Positions 45,469 through 54,303 are shown, counted from the stretch's first letter. The stretch is DNA of 64,000 bases from Akkermansia sp. (GCA_022787425.1 JALFWB010000022.1:28774-92773); one strand, 5' to 3'. Notes: a model not told the origin generated them from the sequence alone. Numbers and translations are program-made.

Positions 45469-46659
45469 TCAATCGGCGGGGTAGGTGGAGAGTATATCCG
45501 TTGCCTCTGCCACAAATCGGCGGATGGTTTTCATGCCCTCGTGCTTCTCGAGGGTCTGCTCGTCCATGTAGCAGCTGCGCTTGATTTCCAGCATCACGGA
45601 GATCACGCGCGGGTCCTTGTGGTAGAAGTCGAGCGGGACAACGGAGCCGGAGTAGGGGTCATTGAGCGCGGCAGTCAATCCGTGGCGAGCCGCGCAGTCT
45701 GCCAGGGCCTCTGCTAGGGCGCGGGGGCAGTGGTAGTCCTCGAACCCGATGCAGACCTCCGGCCTCTTTTCCCCCACCACGCCCGGCATGTTATATGTCT
45801 CCGGGTAGCTGTGCAGGTCAAGGATGCGGGCGGTGGAGAAAATATCCAGATCGATGCGGGTAGCCTGCGCCAGTTCCTCATGGTGCGGGTAGTAATAGCG
45901 GCGGAGCAGTTTCTTGCGGCTTTTCTCGCTCGGTAGATTGCGGAGCTCGGTGCCATCGTAGGCGCGGGTCGGGATGACCCCGGAGCCGAGCTTGGCGGCG
46001 GGCTCCTGAGCGTCGTCAACGAAGCGCTCCGTATCAACCACGATGCGGGAGACGGGCGCGGTGACGGCGAAGCAGCCCGCAGGTGCCATCTCGTCCGTAT
46101 AGAGATCGGCGCTGTAGCGGGCAATGCGCTCCTGATCCTCGCGGGGGCAGCTCAGCCCACAGTGTTTCGGAAGGTAGGTGGAAGCGTGCGGAATGTTGAC
46201 GATGACACGCGGATGCTTGGCGATGCGTGCAATCACCTGCGGCAGGCTCATCGGCTCCGGGCAGACGGGCTTACGCATGTAGGAGATGAAGGACGGACGG
46301 AAACCGCCTATCCCTCCTTTAAGGTTTAGGAGCATGTGCCGCGTCACACTGTCACATGCGTCATGAAAGCCGGAATTCGTGCAACCGGGAACGATGTAAC
46401 ACAGGTGCCCCTGCTCGTTCATGCGGCGCCAAGGCGTGTCCTCCGGTGTGGTCCAGCAGCGCAGCAGATCCCCCAGGCAGACCTTTTCGCAGAGCCTATA
46501 CCTGTTGAAGAAGGAGGGACTGAAGAATAAGGTGAACGGAGAGGGGGCCTCGCTCATCTCCGGGTTGGCGCAGATCTCGTCTGCGTGTTCAATCAGCTGA
46601 GCGATGTACTGAGCCACCATCTCCTTCTGATCCATGACGTTTTGGTATTCTGTAGACAT
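45469..46659 (-). CDS. N-formylglutamate amidohydrolase-like protein with N-terminal extension
   Basis: 396 residues from ATG 46659. The C-terminal 245 residues match the N-formylglutamate amidohydrolase fold: VIVNIPHASTYLPKHC (near 150), DLYTDEMAP, RIVVDTERFVDD, ILDLHSYPE and LNDPYSGSVVPLDFYHKDPRVISVMLEIKRSCYMDE. Family members hydrolyse N-formyl-glutamate or other formyl/amide substrates with Zn. The first 140 residues are not recognised. No hut genes are nearby, so a histidine-degradation role is not supported. A structured RNA element with terminator lies upstream. Confidence 0.75.
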   Translation of the reverse strand: MSTEYQNVMDQKEMVAQYIAQLIEHADEICANPEMSEAPSPFTLFFSPSFFNRYRLCEKVCLGDLLRCWTTPEDTPWRRMNEQGHLCYIVPGCTNSGFHDACDSVTRHMLLNLKGGIGGFRPSFISYMRKPVCPEPMSLPQVIARIAKHPRVIVNIPHASTYLPKHCGLSCPREDQERIARYSADLYTDEMAPAGCFAVTAPVSRIVVDTERFVDDAQEPAAKLGSGVIPTRAYDGTELRNLPSEKSRKKLLRRYYYPHHEELAQATRIDLDIFSTARILDLHSYPETYNMPGVVGEKRPEVCIGFEDYHCPRALAEALADCAARHGLTAALNDPYSGSVVPLDFYHKDPRVISVMLEIKRSCYMDEQTLEKHEGMKTIRRFVAEATDILSTYPAD

Positions 46660-46713
46660 GATAAATACGTGTTTGTTGTTTAGCAACACGGACGGCACAG
46701 AAATACCGAAGAC

Positions 46714-46756
46714 AAAAAAGCCGCAGTTTCATCCCATTCAGGGATAATCCCACGGC
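46714..46756 (-). terminator. Terminator of the ncRNA candidate
   Basis: Minus strand AGCCGTGG pairs with CTGCGGCT (8 bp with wobble), an inner ATCCC/GGGAT hairpin sits in the loop, and TTTTTT (46719-46714) follows. Confidence 0.75.
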
Positions 46757-46892
46757 TCATGCATCTGCGTACAATCAGAAACTCTCTGAAGGATTGACCT
46801 AAGCCGTCACATTATTTGCCGGTCGCACGATGCGACCTCCGCAGATTACGGCTCCGCGTCAGCCCTTTACGAGAAATCTCTCACCTCTCCGC
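46714..46892 (-). ncRNA. Structured ncRNA candidate (6S-like shape) or leader RNA
   Basis: A promoter (46898-46926) predicts a transcript from about 46892. It folds as nested stems: GGGCTGAC (46865-46858) with GTCAATCC (46798-46791, 7 of 8 pairs), AGCCGT (46853-46848) with ACGGCT (46807-46802), and a perfect apical hairpin GGTCGCA/TGCGACC (46837-46831, 46827-46821). An 8-bp terminator stem (46756 to 46720) and six T follow. Size of about 180 nt and the rod shape recall 6S RNA, but no conserved 6S sequence was verified. It could also be an attenuator or riboswitch for the downstream amidohydrolase-like gene. This fills the 319-bp gap. Confidence 0.5.
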
Positions 46893-46897
46893 CGCAG

Positions 46898-46926
46898 ATG
46901 ATACCACACTTCCTCCTTTTTTTCAA
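46898..46926 (-). promoter_or_regulatory. Promoter of the ncRNA candidate
   Basis: Minus strand TTGAAA (46926-46921), 17-nt spacer, TATCAT (46903-46898). Confidence 0.65.
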
Positions 46927-46978
46927 GCCAATAATGCACAGCTCCCCTTCATTTTTGTGTCATACAGCCCCCGGACTG

Positions 46979-48004
46979 TCAGCGCAGTAAGAATACATAC
47001 CTTGACAGAGGGCGGCAATTCAGCTTGCGAACAGCGCACCAAATTGCAAAACATACGCCGAAGACGCCAACAGTATAGAGAATAAAGTAGTTTCCGGACA
47101 GAAGCGGGATGCCGTATTTGTTGCTCAAATGGTAGATCAATTCGTAAAATACATTGTGCGAGGCATAAACGAAGAACACCATGGGGGAGAGGTAGGCGAT
47201 CCAACGGCTGATACGGGAGAAGAGAACCTCTAGCACGACTCCGTAACTGAGGCATGCCCATACCCCCAACACACAGTATGTAGCACAAGGATTAATGGCC
47301 GGCCCTTGTGAAATGGGGTAGAAGAAGATTGAGATGAGAACGATTCCCAGTTGAAGAAACCACGCTACCGGAGCAATCAGCCAAGCTGAGGTTTTGAAGA
47401 ACTTCACTACGGCAGCACGATCGCATTGGGAAAGTGCTGCACCCGTGAGGATAAAGAACACCGTTTCCAAGTTCTTTGTTGTGACCCAGTAGGCTCCGTA
47501 TTGAAACTTCTGTGAAAAATACAGACATATAATCGCTCCTGCTGCCAACAGGGGTATCGGCACACGGCGAATGAGCGGCAGAATCAAGCTGTAAAAGGCC
47601 AACTCCGGCATGAACCAAAGTGCACTGTTTGAGCTTCCTAGGTAGGGAACTAGGCCGAGCAGACAAATTCCCTGCCAAAATGTCTCAGGCTCATTTCCCG
47701 GAATCATCATGTGAATAATATTCCAGATAACGGTCGGAATAGTGTAAAGCAAGTACTGCCGCCACTCCAGCAGCTTATCCGATTTTCTCTGCAACCAAGC
47801 AGACAGGAAGAAAAACATCAATACCAGACAACACGGAAATCCTGCATCGAAGATGGGTGCTCCGATAATTCCGGTCCATGAATCCGGACCCGGCTCCATT
47901 GTTTGACGAGAATGTCCGTAAGCAATGGCGAACATACCCAGCACCCGGCTGACGTCTATCCATACTTCTCTCTTCTTCGTTTCTGTGCTTTTGATGGCCT
48001 CCAT
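46979..48004 (-). CDS. Acyltransferase 3 family membrane protein
   Basis: 341 residues from ATG 48004. The start KREVWIDVSRVLGMFAIAYGHS carries the family's N-terminal WID...R...I..V..H pattern, followed by about ten membrane spans; SNSALWFMPELAFYSLILPL matches the inner WF(L/M) motif. Such enzymes O-acylate sugars on extracytoplasmic polysaccharides. The substrate is unknown. The gene is AT-richer than its neighbours and stands alone. A palindrome occupies the spacer of its promoter, with an inverted copy 138 bp upstream. Confidence 0.82.
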   Translation of the reverse strand: MEAIKSTETKKREVWIDVSRVLGMFAIAYGHSRQTMEPGPDSWTGIIGAPIFDAGFPCCLVLMFFFLSAWLQRKSDKLLEWRQYLLYTIPTVIWNIIHMMIPGNEPETFWQGICLLGLVPYLGSSNSALWFMPELAFYSLILPLIRRVPIPLLAAGAIICLYFSQKFQYGAYWVTTKNLETVFFILTGAALSQCDRAAVVKFFKTSAWLIAPVAWFLQLGIVLISIFFYPISQGPAINPCATYCVLGVWACLSYGVVLEVLFSRISRWIAYLSPMVFFVYASHNVFYELIYHLSNKYGIPLLSGNYFILYTVGVFGVCFAIWCAVRKLNCRPLSRYVFLLR

Positions 48005-48015
48005 CCTGCACGAAG

Positions 48016-48043
48016 GATACAGCATTCCCAATGCTGTAGTCAA
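48016..48043 (-). promoter_or_regulatory. Acyltransferase gene promoter
   Basis: Minus strand TTGACT (48043-48038), 16-nt spacer, TGTATC (48021-48016); 11 nt to ATG 48004. The -10 is weak. The spacer is nearly filled by the palindrome GCATT-CCC-AATGC. Confidence 0.45.
48022..48038 (+). repeat. 17-bp palindromic repeat, copy 1
   Basis: GCATTCCCAATGCTGTA, containing the inverted repeat GCATT/AATGC. It lies between -35 and -10 of the acyltransferase promoter. An exact inverted copy is at 48176-48192. Confidence 0.6.
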
Positions 48044-48175
48044 GCACAATATGCGGATAGTTCCGATCTCATGGGCAAACGCCCGTAGACACCCCTGTGC
48101 CGGTTGCCCTCTGTTTGAGCGTGTCAGAATTCATAAGTCGTTGATACTCAAGAGTTTTCGTTTTTCATTATGTAT

Positions 48176-48192
48176 TACAGCATTGGGAATGC
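48176..48192 (-). repeat. 17-bp palindromic repeat, copy 2 (inverted)
   Basis: Exact reverse complement of 48022-48038. The 267-bp gap between the acyltransferase start and the priA stop holds these two sites; no other gene or clear terminator was seen in it. Confidence 0.6.
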
Positions 48193-48271
48193 AGCAGGAA
48201 AGGTAGGCCGTTTGCAAGTCTCCCTCTGTTTCAGCTCAATTATAAAGCCATGATTGATAAATGGGGGAAGC

Positions 48272-50524
48272 CTACATAAACGAGTAAGCATCGATATCCA
48301 GGGTAGCGATGACGCCCTCGCCGAGGGGGGAGGAGGCGAGTTCTGCGGAGAAGGTGTCTGCAATGATGCGGGCGCCGGGGGCGAGGAGGGTGCATTGGTA
48401 GCGGAATTGGCCGTAGGCTTTAGCGAGGGGGGAGGGGGCCGGTTCGCTGATTTCTACATATTCCGGGAGGGCGGCGCGGAGGTGGCGATAGAGTATATCG
48501 ATGGAAAACCGGGCCAGCTCTTCTTTTTCTGAGCGGACGGTGAGTACGGCTATGTGGCGGAAGGGCGGGAAGTTGAATTGGCGCCGCAGCTCGAGCTCGT
48601 TGGCAGAGAAACCGTCCGTGTCATGCCTGCGTGCGTATTGAATGGCGGAGGCCTGCGGCGTGTAGGTTTGGATGATAACCTCGCCATCGATGTCTCCGCG
48701 ACCGGCGCGACCCGCCACCTGAGTAAGCAGCTGGAAAGTCCGCTCTGCGGCACGCGGGTCCGGGATGCAGAGTCCGAGGTCGGCATTCAGAACGCCCACC
48801 AAGGTTACACCGGGAAAGTCGAGCCCCTTGGAAATCATCTGCGTGCCCAACAGAATATCGATACGCCGTGCGCGGAAGTCATGCAGAATATCCCGCAGGG
48901 CATTTTTACGCGTTGTAACATCGGCATCCACACGCTGCAAGGCAGCCTGCGGGAAGCAGCGGCGCAGGATACGCTCCACCTTCTGCGTGCCGCATCCCTC
49001 CAACAAAATACCCTTAGAGCTGCATTCCGGACAGGAAGAGGGGGCCACGGAGCGGTGCCCGCACACATGGCAGATTAAGCGATTTTCCGTCAGGTGATAG
49101 GTCATGGGCAGAGCGCAATGCGGGCAGTTAAGCACGAACCCGCAATCCGGGCATTGCAGAGAGCGCGCGAAGCCCCGGCGGTTCAGCAGGAGGATCACCT
49201 GCTCGTGCCTGCGTAAACGGGTATCAATCGCCATGCGCAGTCGCTCACTCAGGATACCCATGTTCCGCTTGTCCTTGGGCTCCGTGCGCATATCAAGTAC
49301 CCGAGTAAGGGGAAGCCGCTGTCCGTCTGCCCGGTGATCCATACGCAGCATGGTGTATTTGCCCAAGTTCACATTGTGCAGCGACTCCAGGGACGGGGTA
49401 GCGGAACCCAGCACAATGCAACTGCCCTCCATTTTGGCACGCAGCACGGCGAGATCCCGCCCGTGGTAGCGCGGCGTATTCTCCTGTTTATAGGAAGAAT
49501 CGTGCTCCTCATCCACGATAATGAGCCCGCATTTCTGCACCGGTGCGAATACGGCGGAGCGCGGTCCGATGGCAATACGCGCCCTGCCGCTGCGTATGGC
49601 ATGCCACTCATCGAAACGCTCACCATCGCTCATGGCACTGTGCAGAATGGCCACCGCCCCCGGGATATCCGCAAAGCGACTCTTGAAGCGAGCCAGCGTC
49701 TGCGGTGTCAGCGAGATTTCCGGCACAAGAATCAGGACTCCTTTCCCCTGCTGCAAGGCCAGTGAGGCGGCGTGAAGGTATACCTCCGTCTTGCCGGATC
49801 CGGTCACCCCTTGCAGCAAAAAGGGCGTGGTGCTGCCTGTCTCCAAGGCCCCTTGAATAGCCTGCAGCGCGGCGGTCTGCTCATCGTTCAACTCCGGCGG
49901 GGTGGAAGGCGCGAACTCCTCGGCCCCGGCGGGGTCACGGTGCACGACCTCCTCCTCCACCCGCAGCAGGTGTGCTTTCTCCAGCGCCCGGCAGGGGGCC
50001 AAGGCTGAGCTCCCCCCCAGATCCGCTAACGGTTCACGATGTGTCGGGCTGCTATGCAGGTAACGCAGAATGTAGGCCTGACGCGGGGCCCGGCGGTTCA
50101 GCCGGTTCAGGGTCTCATCATCCGGCCAATCGATCAGCACCGCCACCTTGCGCGTTTTTTCCTCGTGCCGCTCACGGCGCACGGGTTCGGGCACAATGCA
50201 ACGGAGCATCTGTTCAATGGGGACGGCGTAGTAGCGAGCCGCCCATTCCGCCAGATCCATCAGAGCAGGGGACACTACCGGTTCCTCCTCCACGGGCCGG
50301 ATGATCGGGCGCAGGCCCGTGGAATAGCCCCCCGGCGCCGGTGGGGAAATGCTGATGACCGTGCCTGTTGTCGTGCGGTTCCTCAAGGGCAGAATGACGC
50401 GGCTTCCCCGCTGCACGCGCCCGACCTCCTGCGGCGGCACGGCATAATCCAGCACCATGTCGTTGAAACCATCCACCAGCACACGGGCAACCGACTGCAC
50501 CGCGCTCTGCCCGAAGAGCTCCAT
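48272..50524 (-). CDS. priA: Primosomal replication helicase PriA
   Basis: Restarts stalled forks; 750 residues. N-terminal 3'-DNA-binding region, Walker A GVTGSGKTEVYLHA, DEEHDSSYKQENTPRYHGRDLAVLRA, then the eight-Cys zinc region CPDCGFVLNCPHCALPM and CHVCGHRSVAPSSCPEC, and helicase motifs GTQMISKGLDFPGVTLVGVLNAD and QVAGRAGRG. Starts 9 nt after the khpA stop and is likely co-transcribed with it. Confidence 0.96.
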   Translation of the reverse strand: MELFGQSAVQSVARVLVDGFNDMVLDYAVPPQEVGRVQRGSRVILPLRNRTTTGTVISISPPAPGGYSTGLRPIIRPVEEEPVVSPALMDLAEWAARYYAVPIEQMLRCIVPEPVRRERHEEKTRKVAVLIDWPDDETLNRLNRRAPRQAYILRYLHSSPTHREPLADLGGSSALAPCRALEKAHLLRVEEEVVHRDPAGAEEFAPSTPPELNDEQTAALQAIQGALETGSTTPFLLQGVTGSGKTEVYLHAASLALQQGKGVLILVPEISLTPQTLARFKSRFADIPGAVAILHSAMSDGERFDEWHAIRSGRARIAIGPRSAVFAPVQKCGLIIVDEEHDSSYKQENTPRYHGRDLAVLRAKMEGSCIVLGSATPSLESLHNVNLGKYTMLRMDHRADGQRLPLTRVLDMRTEPKDKRNMGILSERLRMAIDTRLRRHEQVILLLNRRGFARSLQCPDCGFVLNCPHCALPMTYHLTENRLICHVCGHRSVAPSSCPECSSKGILLEGCGTQKVERILRRCFPQAALQRVDADVTTRKNALRDILHDFRARRIDILLGTQMISKGLDFPGVTLVGVLNADLGLCIPDPRAAERTFQLLTQVAGRAGRGDIDGEVIIQTYTPQASAIQYARRHDTDGFSANELELRRQFNFPPFRHIAVLTVRSEKEELARFSIDILYRHLRAALPEYVEISEPAPSPLAKAYGQFRYQCTLLAPGARIIADTFSAELASSPLGEGVIATLDIDAYSFM

Positions 50525-50533
50525 AGGCTCCGG

Positions 50534-50809
50534 CTAGGCATCTGCCTCCTCGCAGGAGACGATGTGCACGACCACCTTGATCCCGCGTTTTTCACCGGCC
50601 GACTTGGCCAGGGAGCGGATGGCCGAGGCCGTCATGCCGTTGCGGCCGATGACCAAAGCAACATCCTCCTTGCGGAGCACCAGGCGCAGACGCAGGCTAT
50701 TCGGCGTGGGTCCGACGGAGGCGCGCAATTCCGCTGCCTCCGGGTGCTTAACGAGGGGGCTGATAACGGCAAGCAGGTACTTGCCGATGGATTCGATGAG
50801 CTGCTGCAT
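50534..50809 (-). CDS. khpA: KH-domain RNA-binding protein (KhpA/YlqC type)
   Basis: 91 residues from ATG 50809, fixed by a promoter whose -10 ends 7 nt upstream; longer starts overlap the promoter. IESIGKYLLAVISPLVKHPEA at the N-terminus and the KH GxxG loop VIGRNGMTASAIRSLAKS (53-70) are as in KhpA. Binds RNA, in other bacteria with KhpB, affecting cell length and division. First gene before priA. Confidence 0.9.
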   Translation of the reverse strand: MQQLIESIGKYLLAVISPLVKHPEAAELRASVGPTPNSLRLRLVLRKEDVALVIGRNGMTASAIRSLAKSAGEKRGIKVVVHIVSCEEADA

Positions 50810-50816
50810 GCTCCTC

Positions 50817-50845
50817 ATCATACTCCGACTGCTCCGCTTTGTCAA
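50817..50845 (-). promoter_or_regulatory. khpA-priA promoter
   Basis: Minus strand TTGACA (50845-50840), 17-nt spacer, TATGAT (50822-50817); 7 nt to ATG 50809, leaderless spacing though GAGGAG also fills the gap. Confidence 0.75.
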
Positions 50846-50869
50846 TACCGCACTTTTACCGGGCTGCAT

Positions 50870-51958
50870 TTATCCGCGCTGCTGCGGCTCGGCAGCGGCA
50901 CCGGTCTCGCGCCGCAGACGCAGCTGACCACACGCGGCGTTGATGTCATGCCCCTTCTCATAGCGCATGGTGACGGGGACGCGATGGCGGATCAGCACGC
51001 GGCAGAATGCGCGGCAATGCTCCTCCGTAGGACGCTGCCACGGGAGCCCTTCAACGGTGTTATACGGTATCAGGTTGACCTTCGCGTGCAGCGATGCCGC
51101 CAAGGCAGCCAGCTTCTCCGCCTCCGGCAGCATAGCATTTACATCCTGAATAAGGATATATTCCAGCGTGATGAGGTGCTTGGAACTGCGCCGCCAGCGC
51201 TGCAAGGCCGGAATGAGCTGTGAGAGCGGCCATTTTTTATTGACCGGCATGATGCGCGAGCGCACATCATCCGACGCCCCGTGCAGAGAAACAGCCAAGC
51301 GGATCGGGCGGTTGAACTCCGCCAAACGCTGCAGCCCGGGCACGTTGCCGGAGGTGGATATCGTGATGTGCCTTGCTCCGATGTTGAGCACCTTGGGGTG
51401 CATGATCTGCTCCAGGGCCTTGAGCAGGTTATCCATGTTGGCTAAGGGCTCACCCATGCCCATGAACACCAGGTTATCGATGCGCTCGCCTGCCAGCTCC
51501 TCCGCCGCCACAATCTGCCCCAGAATCTCAGCAGCCGTTAGGTTGCGCGTGAAGCCGAGCAGCCCACTGGCGCAGAACTTGCAGCCGAAGGCACAACCCA
51601 CCTGTGAGGAGACACACAGCGTGAGCCGCTCACTCTGCGCACCCGCCTGCCCCTGTGCGGCAGGAATGATAACCGACTCCACCGAATGTCCATCCTCCAA
51701 GCGTGAGAGAAACTTGCGGGTCGTGCCGGAAGTACTGTGATTGACCTCGATCACCCGGAGCGGGCGCAGGCTGAAGGATGCCGCCAATCGCTGCCGCAGC
51801 TCCGGCGGCAGGTTGTTCATGGACTCAAAATCCGTGGCCCGATGCTTCCAGATCCATTCTGTCAACTGTGTAGCCCGATAGGGCTTGTGACCCCACCCGG
51901 CCAGAAGCTCGGTGAGGGCTTCGGGACTGTATTCCAGCAGACAGGGCAGGGCGTCCAT
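50870..51958 (-). CDS. rlmN: 23S rRNA (A2503-C2)/tRNA (A37-C2) methyltransferase RlmN
   Basis: Radical-SAM methylation of 23S rRNA A2503 and some tRNAs. 362 residues. YRATQLTEWIWKHRATDFESMNNLP, the Fe-S motif CAFGCKFCASG (CxxxCxxC), VFMGMGEPLANMDNLL, ISTSGNVPGLQRLA and the late VTMRYEKGHDINAACGQL with the methyl-carrying Cys. Start ATG overlaps the ftsY stop by 1 nt (TAATG). Confidence 0.96.
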   Translation of the reverse strand: MDALPCLLEYSPEALTELLAGWGHKPYRATQLTEWIWKHRATDFESMNNLPPELRQRLAASFSLRPLRVIEVNHSTSGTTRKFLSRLEDGHSVESVIIPAAQGQAGAQSERLTLCVSSQVGCAFGCKFCASGLLGFTRNLTAAEILGQIVAAEELAGERIDNLVFMGMGEPLANMDNLLKALEQIMHPKVLNIGARHITISTSGNVPGLQRLAEFNRPIRLAVSLHGASDDVRSRIMPVNKKWPLSQLIPALQRWRRSSKHLITLEYILIQDVNAMLPEAEKLAALAASLHAKVNLIPYNTVEGLPWQRPTEEHCRAFCRVLIRHRVPVTMRYEKGHDINAACGQLRLRRETGAAAEPQQRG

Positions 51959-52806
51959 TACAGAAGGGTGTCAATATATTCGTCCACACGGAAAGGGCGC
52001 AGATCGTCCTTACCCTCGCCGATACCCAAGAAGATGGGAGAGATGTGCAGGGCGTCCTGAATAGCCACCGCCACGCCGCCCTTGCCGGAGCCGTCCATTT
52101 TCGTGATGATCACGCCATCCAGCGGGGTGGCCTTGTGGAACTCCGTTGCCTGCACCAACGCATTTCCGCCGGTGGTAGCATCTACCACCAAGTAGCAGGC
52201 GTGCGGAGCCGTGGGCTCCTGCTTGGCCAGCGAACGGCGTATTTTCGCCAACTCCTCCATCAGGTTGTGTCGGGTATGCAGGCGGCCTGCGGTGTCACAG
52301 ATGAGGTAATCCACCCCATCCGCCAAGGCACGGGTATGCGCCTCATAACAAACGGAGGCCGGGTCTTGGTTCGGGCGTCCTTTGTAGAGCGGAAGCTTCA
52401 GCCGGGCCGCCCAGCTGTCCAACTGCTCCACGGCGGCGGCACGGAAGGTATCCGCTGCCGCCAACAGAACCTTGTGCCCCTTGCGCTGCAGGTAGTAGCC
52501 CAGTTTGGCAGCGGAGGTCGTCTTGCCGGCACCGTTGACACCCACGAGCATGATGACGCAGGGATGGCCCGGTTGCGGCGCGGGCAGCACGGGCAGTGTC
52601 TGAGGAAAGGCATCCCGCAGGCGCGCCTTGATGTGGTCCACGATGTCACAGGCGTCCTGGTCATCTTTTTCTTGCAGCTCCTCAATCATGGGGAGCACGC
52701 GCTTGGCCCCGATGTCTGCGGCGATCAAGTCGGCCTCCAGCTCGTCCCAGTCGATGACCGGCTCGCCGAGAAATTTATCAATGAGGCGTGTGAAGAAATT
52801 GGCCAT
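51958..52806 (-). CDS. ftsY: Signal recognition particle receptor FtsY
   Basis: SRP receptor GTPase for co-translational membrane targeting. 282 residues from ATG 52806. NG domain only: short N-domain (LEADLIAADIGAKRVLPMIEEL), P-loop GVNGAGKTTSAAKLG, AADTFRAAAVEQLDSWA, DTAGRLHTRHNLMEEL and TKMDGSGKGG, ending FLGIGEGKDDLRPF. The acidic A-domain of E. coli FtsY is absent, as in many bacteria. Lies between nusB and rlmN in one leftward unit. Confidence 0.95.
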   Translation of the reverse strand: MANFFTRLIDKFLGEPVIDWDELEADLIAADIGAKRVLPMIEELQEKDDQDACDIVDHIKARLRDAFPQTLPVLPAPQPGHPCVIMLVGVNGAGKTTSAAKLGYYLQRKGHKVLLAAADTFRAAAVEQLDSWAARLKLPLYKGRPNQDPASVCYEAHTRALADGVDYLICDTAGRLHTRHNLMEELAKIRRSLAKQEPTAPHACYLVVDATTGGNALVQATEFHKATPLDGVIITKMDGSGKGGVAVAIQDALHISPIFLGIGEGKDDLRPFRVDEYIDTLL

Positions 52807-52814
52807 GGCTCGGG

Positions 52815-53690
52815 TCAAGCGTTTGCAACGGCGGCAATAATGCCGTGAATGAAGGGGGCACTCTTGCCACCGGAGTACTCATGCGCCATGGCGGCAGCCT
52901 CAGAAATTACAATGGCCGTACCGAGCTTGTTGACGGTCAACTCATACAGGGCGATATAGAGGATACACTTGTCTACCGTGTCCAGACGCTCCGTTGTGTA
53001 GTGCACAAGCAGCGGGGCGATGCGAGCATCGAATTCCTCCGCATGAGCCGCGACCTCGCGGGCTAATTTCTCCGCAGCGGCGCGCAGATCCTTCATCTCG
53101 GTGTAGGCCGCAAGCAGCCCGGTGTATTCCTTGTGTCCGCGCAGGGAACCCGGATCCTCAAAAGCTGCCAGAGCACTCAGCATGAGCGCGCGGCGGCGGA
53201 TGACAGCCGCGAGACGCTCCGTCCGGGAGCGGTAGACCGGGAAATCTTCGAAGCGGGGCAGAAGGAGCTCCCCCAGGCCCAGAGCCGCCTTGGCAGCAGC
53301 GATGGTGTCTTTGTTGCACAGTTGCAGCTGGTCGGTACCCTCGCGCCGTTTATCAGACACGCACATAGCCAGTGCCTTGAGCGCGGAATCCACGGCCCCG
53401 GACTGCCGGGCGTAGCGTTCTGTTTCCTCGCGCAGGGCAGCCGTCGTCATGTCCCCCTGCATGGCCTGCAGCGTATCGTCCACCCTCGTGGCCAGCAGGC
53501 GCGCCGTGTCCTGCGCCGTGCGTCCTATGTGCAGCAGCACCTTAGATGTGGCGGTGCGCACGTGGTCGGTTTCTCTTTCCAGGCAAAGGTCCCAAAAGAG
53601 CTCCTCGTTCACGCCCTCACCGGAGCCGTTTGCCATACCGGCATAAAGGTAACTGAGGGCTGCTCTGCGTACTTTGCTTTTGAACATCAT
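52815..53690 (-). CDS. nusB: NusB-type antitermination factor with long insertion/extension
   Basis: Transcription antitermination factor for rRNA operons. 291 residues, about twice the usual 130-160. The start FKSKVRRAALSYLYA resembles the NusB N-terminus, and the end LDTVDKCILYIALYELTVNKLGTAIVISEAAAMAHEYSGGKSAPFIHGIIAAV (given in parts) is the NusB core. Between lie about 130 extra helical residues. Position after ribH and before ftsY supports the call, since ribH-nusB is a common pair. GGAG precedes the ATG (AAGATATG). Confidence 0.85.
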   Translation of the reverse strand: MMFKSKVRRAALSYLYAGMANGSGEGVNEELFWDLCLERETDHVRTATSKVLLHIGRTAQDTARLLATRVDDTLQAMQGDMTTAALREETERYARQSGAVDSALKALAMCVSDKRREGTDQLQLCNKDTIAAAKAALGLGELLLPRFEDFPVYRSRTERLAAVIRRRALMLSALAAFEDPGSLRGHKEYTGLLAAYTEMKDLRAAAEKLAREVAAHAEEFDARIAPLLVHYTTERLDTVDKCILYIALYELTVNKLGTAIVISEAAAMAHEYSGGKSAPFIHGIIAAVANA

Positions 53691-53711
53691 ATCTTGCTCC
53701 GTGTGGGTTGG

Positions 53712-54260
53712 TTATCGTACTACAAAGGGGGAGGCGGTTACATCGATGCGTCTTAAACGCTCCGCCGCGCGCTGCCGGATGCGCCCGGCTTCCATCAACC
53801 GCAGCATCGAGGCCGCTGCGCGCGCCGCCTCGCGTCCCCGGTTCAGGGAGGAGCCAACGCAGCGTGCAAAGGCTTGTGCCTCGTCATCCAGTAAAAGCAC
53901 CTCATGAATAACGGGGGTGATCGTCTCACAGGCGATGTCGAGCAGCTTCTGCGTGATGCTGTTGCCGATGAGATCCGCATGGGCCGTGCTCCCGCGCAAA
54001 ATGACGCCGAGTGCGATGACGACATCCGGTTTCTCCTCCTCATCGGCCAGGGTGATGCTGCGCTTCACCATCACCGGCACCTCGAAAGCACCGGGCACGC
54101 GCACGACATCAACCCGCACTCGCGGCAGGGTTTCCCGCAGCTCCGCCAAGCAGTTTTCCAACAGGGGAGTGATGAATTTGTCATTGTACTCTGCTGCCAC
54201 AATGGTGATGGTGCCGGTCTGCGAGGAGGGGCCTTGTTTCTGCGGAAGTTCTGTGGACAT
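53712..54260 (-). CDS. ribH: 6,7-dimethyl-8-ribityllumazine synthase RibH
   Basis: Penultimate step of riboflavin synthesis. 182 residues from ATG 54260; the open frame upstream to 54617 covers the promoter and is rejected. Signs: TIVAAEYNDKFITPLLENCLAEL, VVRVPGAFEVPVM, VVIALGVILRGSTAHADLIGNSIT (substrate phosphate and catalytic His region). Leader of about 40 nt. No FMN riboswitch fits in this short leader. Confidence 0.94.
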   Translation of the reverse strand: MSTELPQKQGPSSQTGTITIVAAEYNDKFITPLLENCLAELRETLPRVRVDVVRVPGAFEVPVMVKRSITLADEEEKPDVVIALGVILRGSTAHADLIGNSITQKLLDIACETITPVIHEVLLLDDEAQAFARCVGSSLNRGREAARAAASMLRLMEAGRIRQRAAERLRRIDVTASPFVVR

Positions 54261-54303
54261 GTCGAAGATGGTGATGAGCTGCCGCGGCAATCGGCGGCGA
54301 GGG

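Noticed and set aside
46979..48049. Start of the acyltransferase at 48049
   Set aside because: It would cover the promoter; ATG 48004 precedes the family N-terminus.
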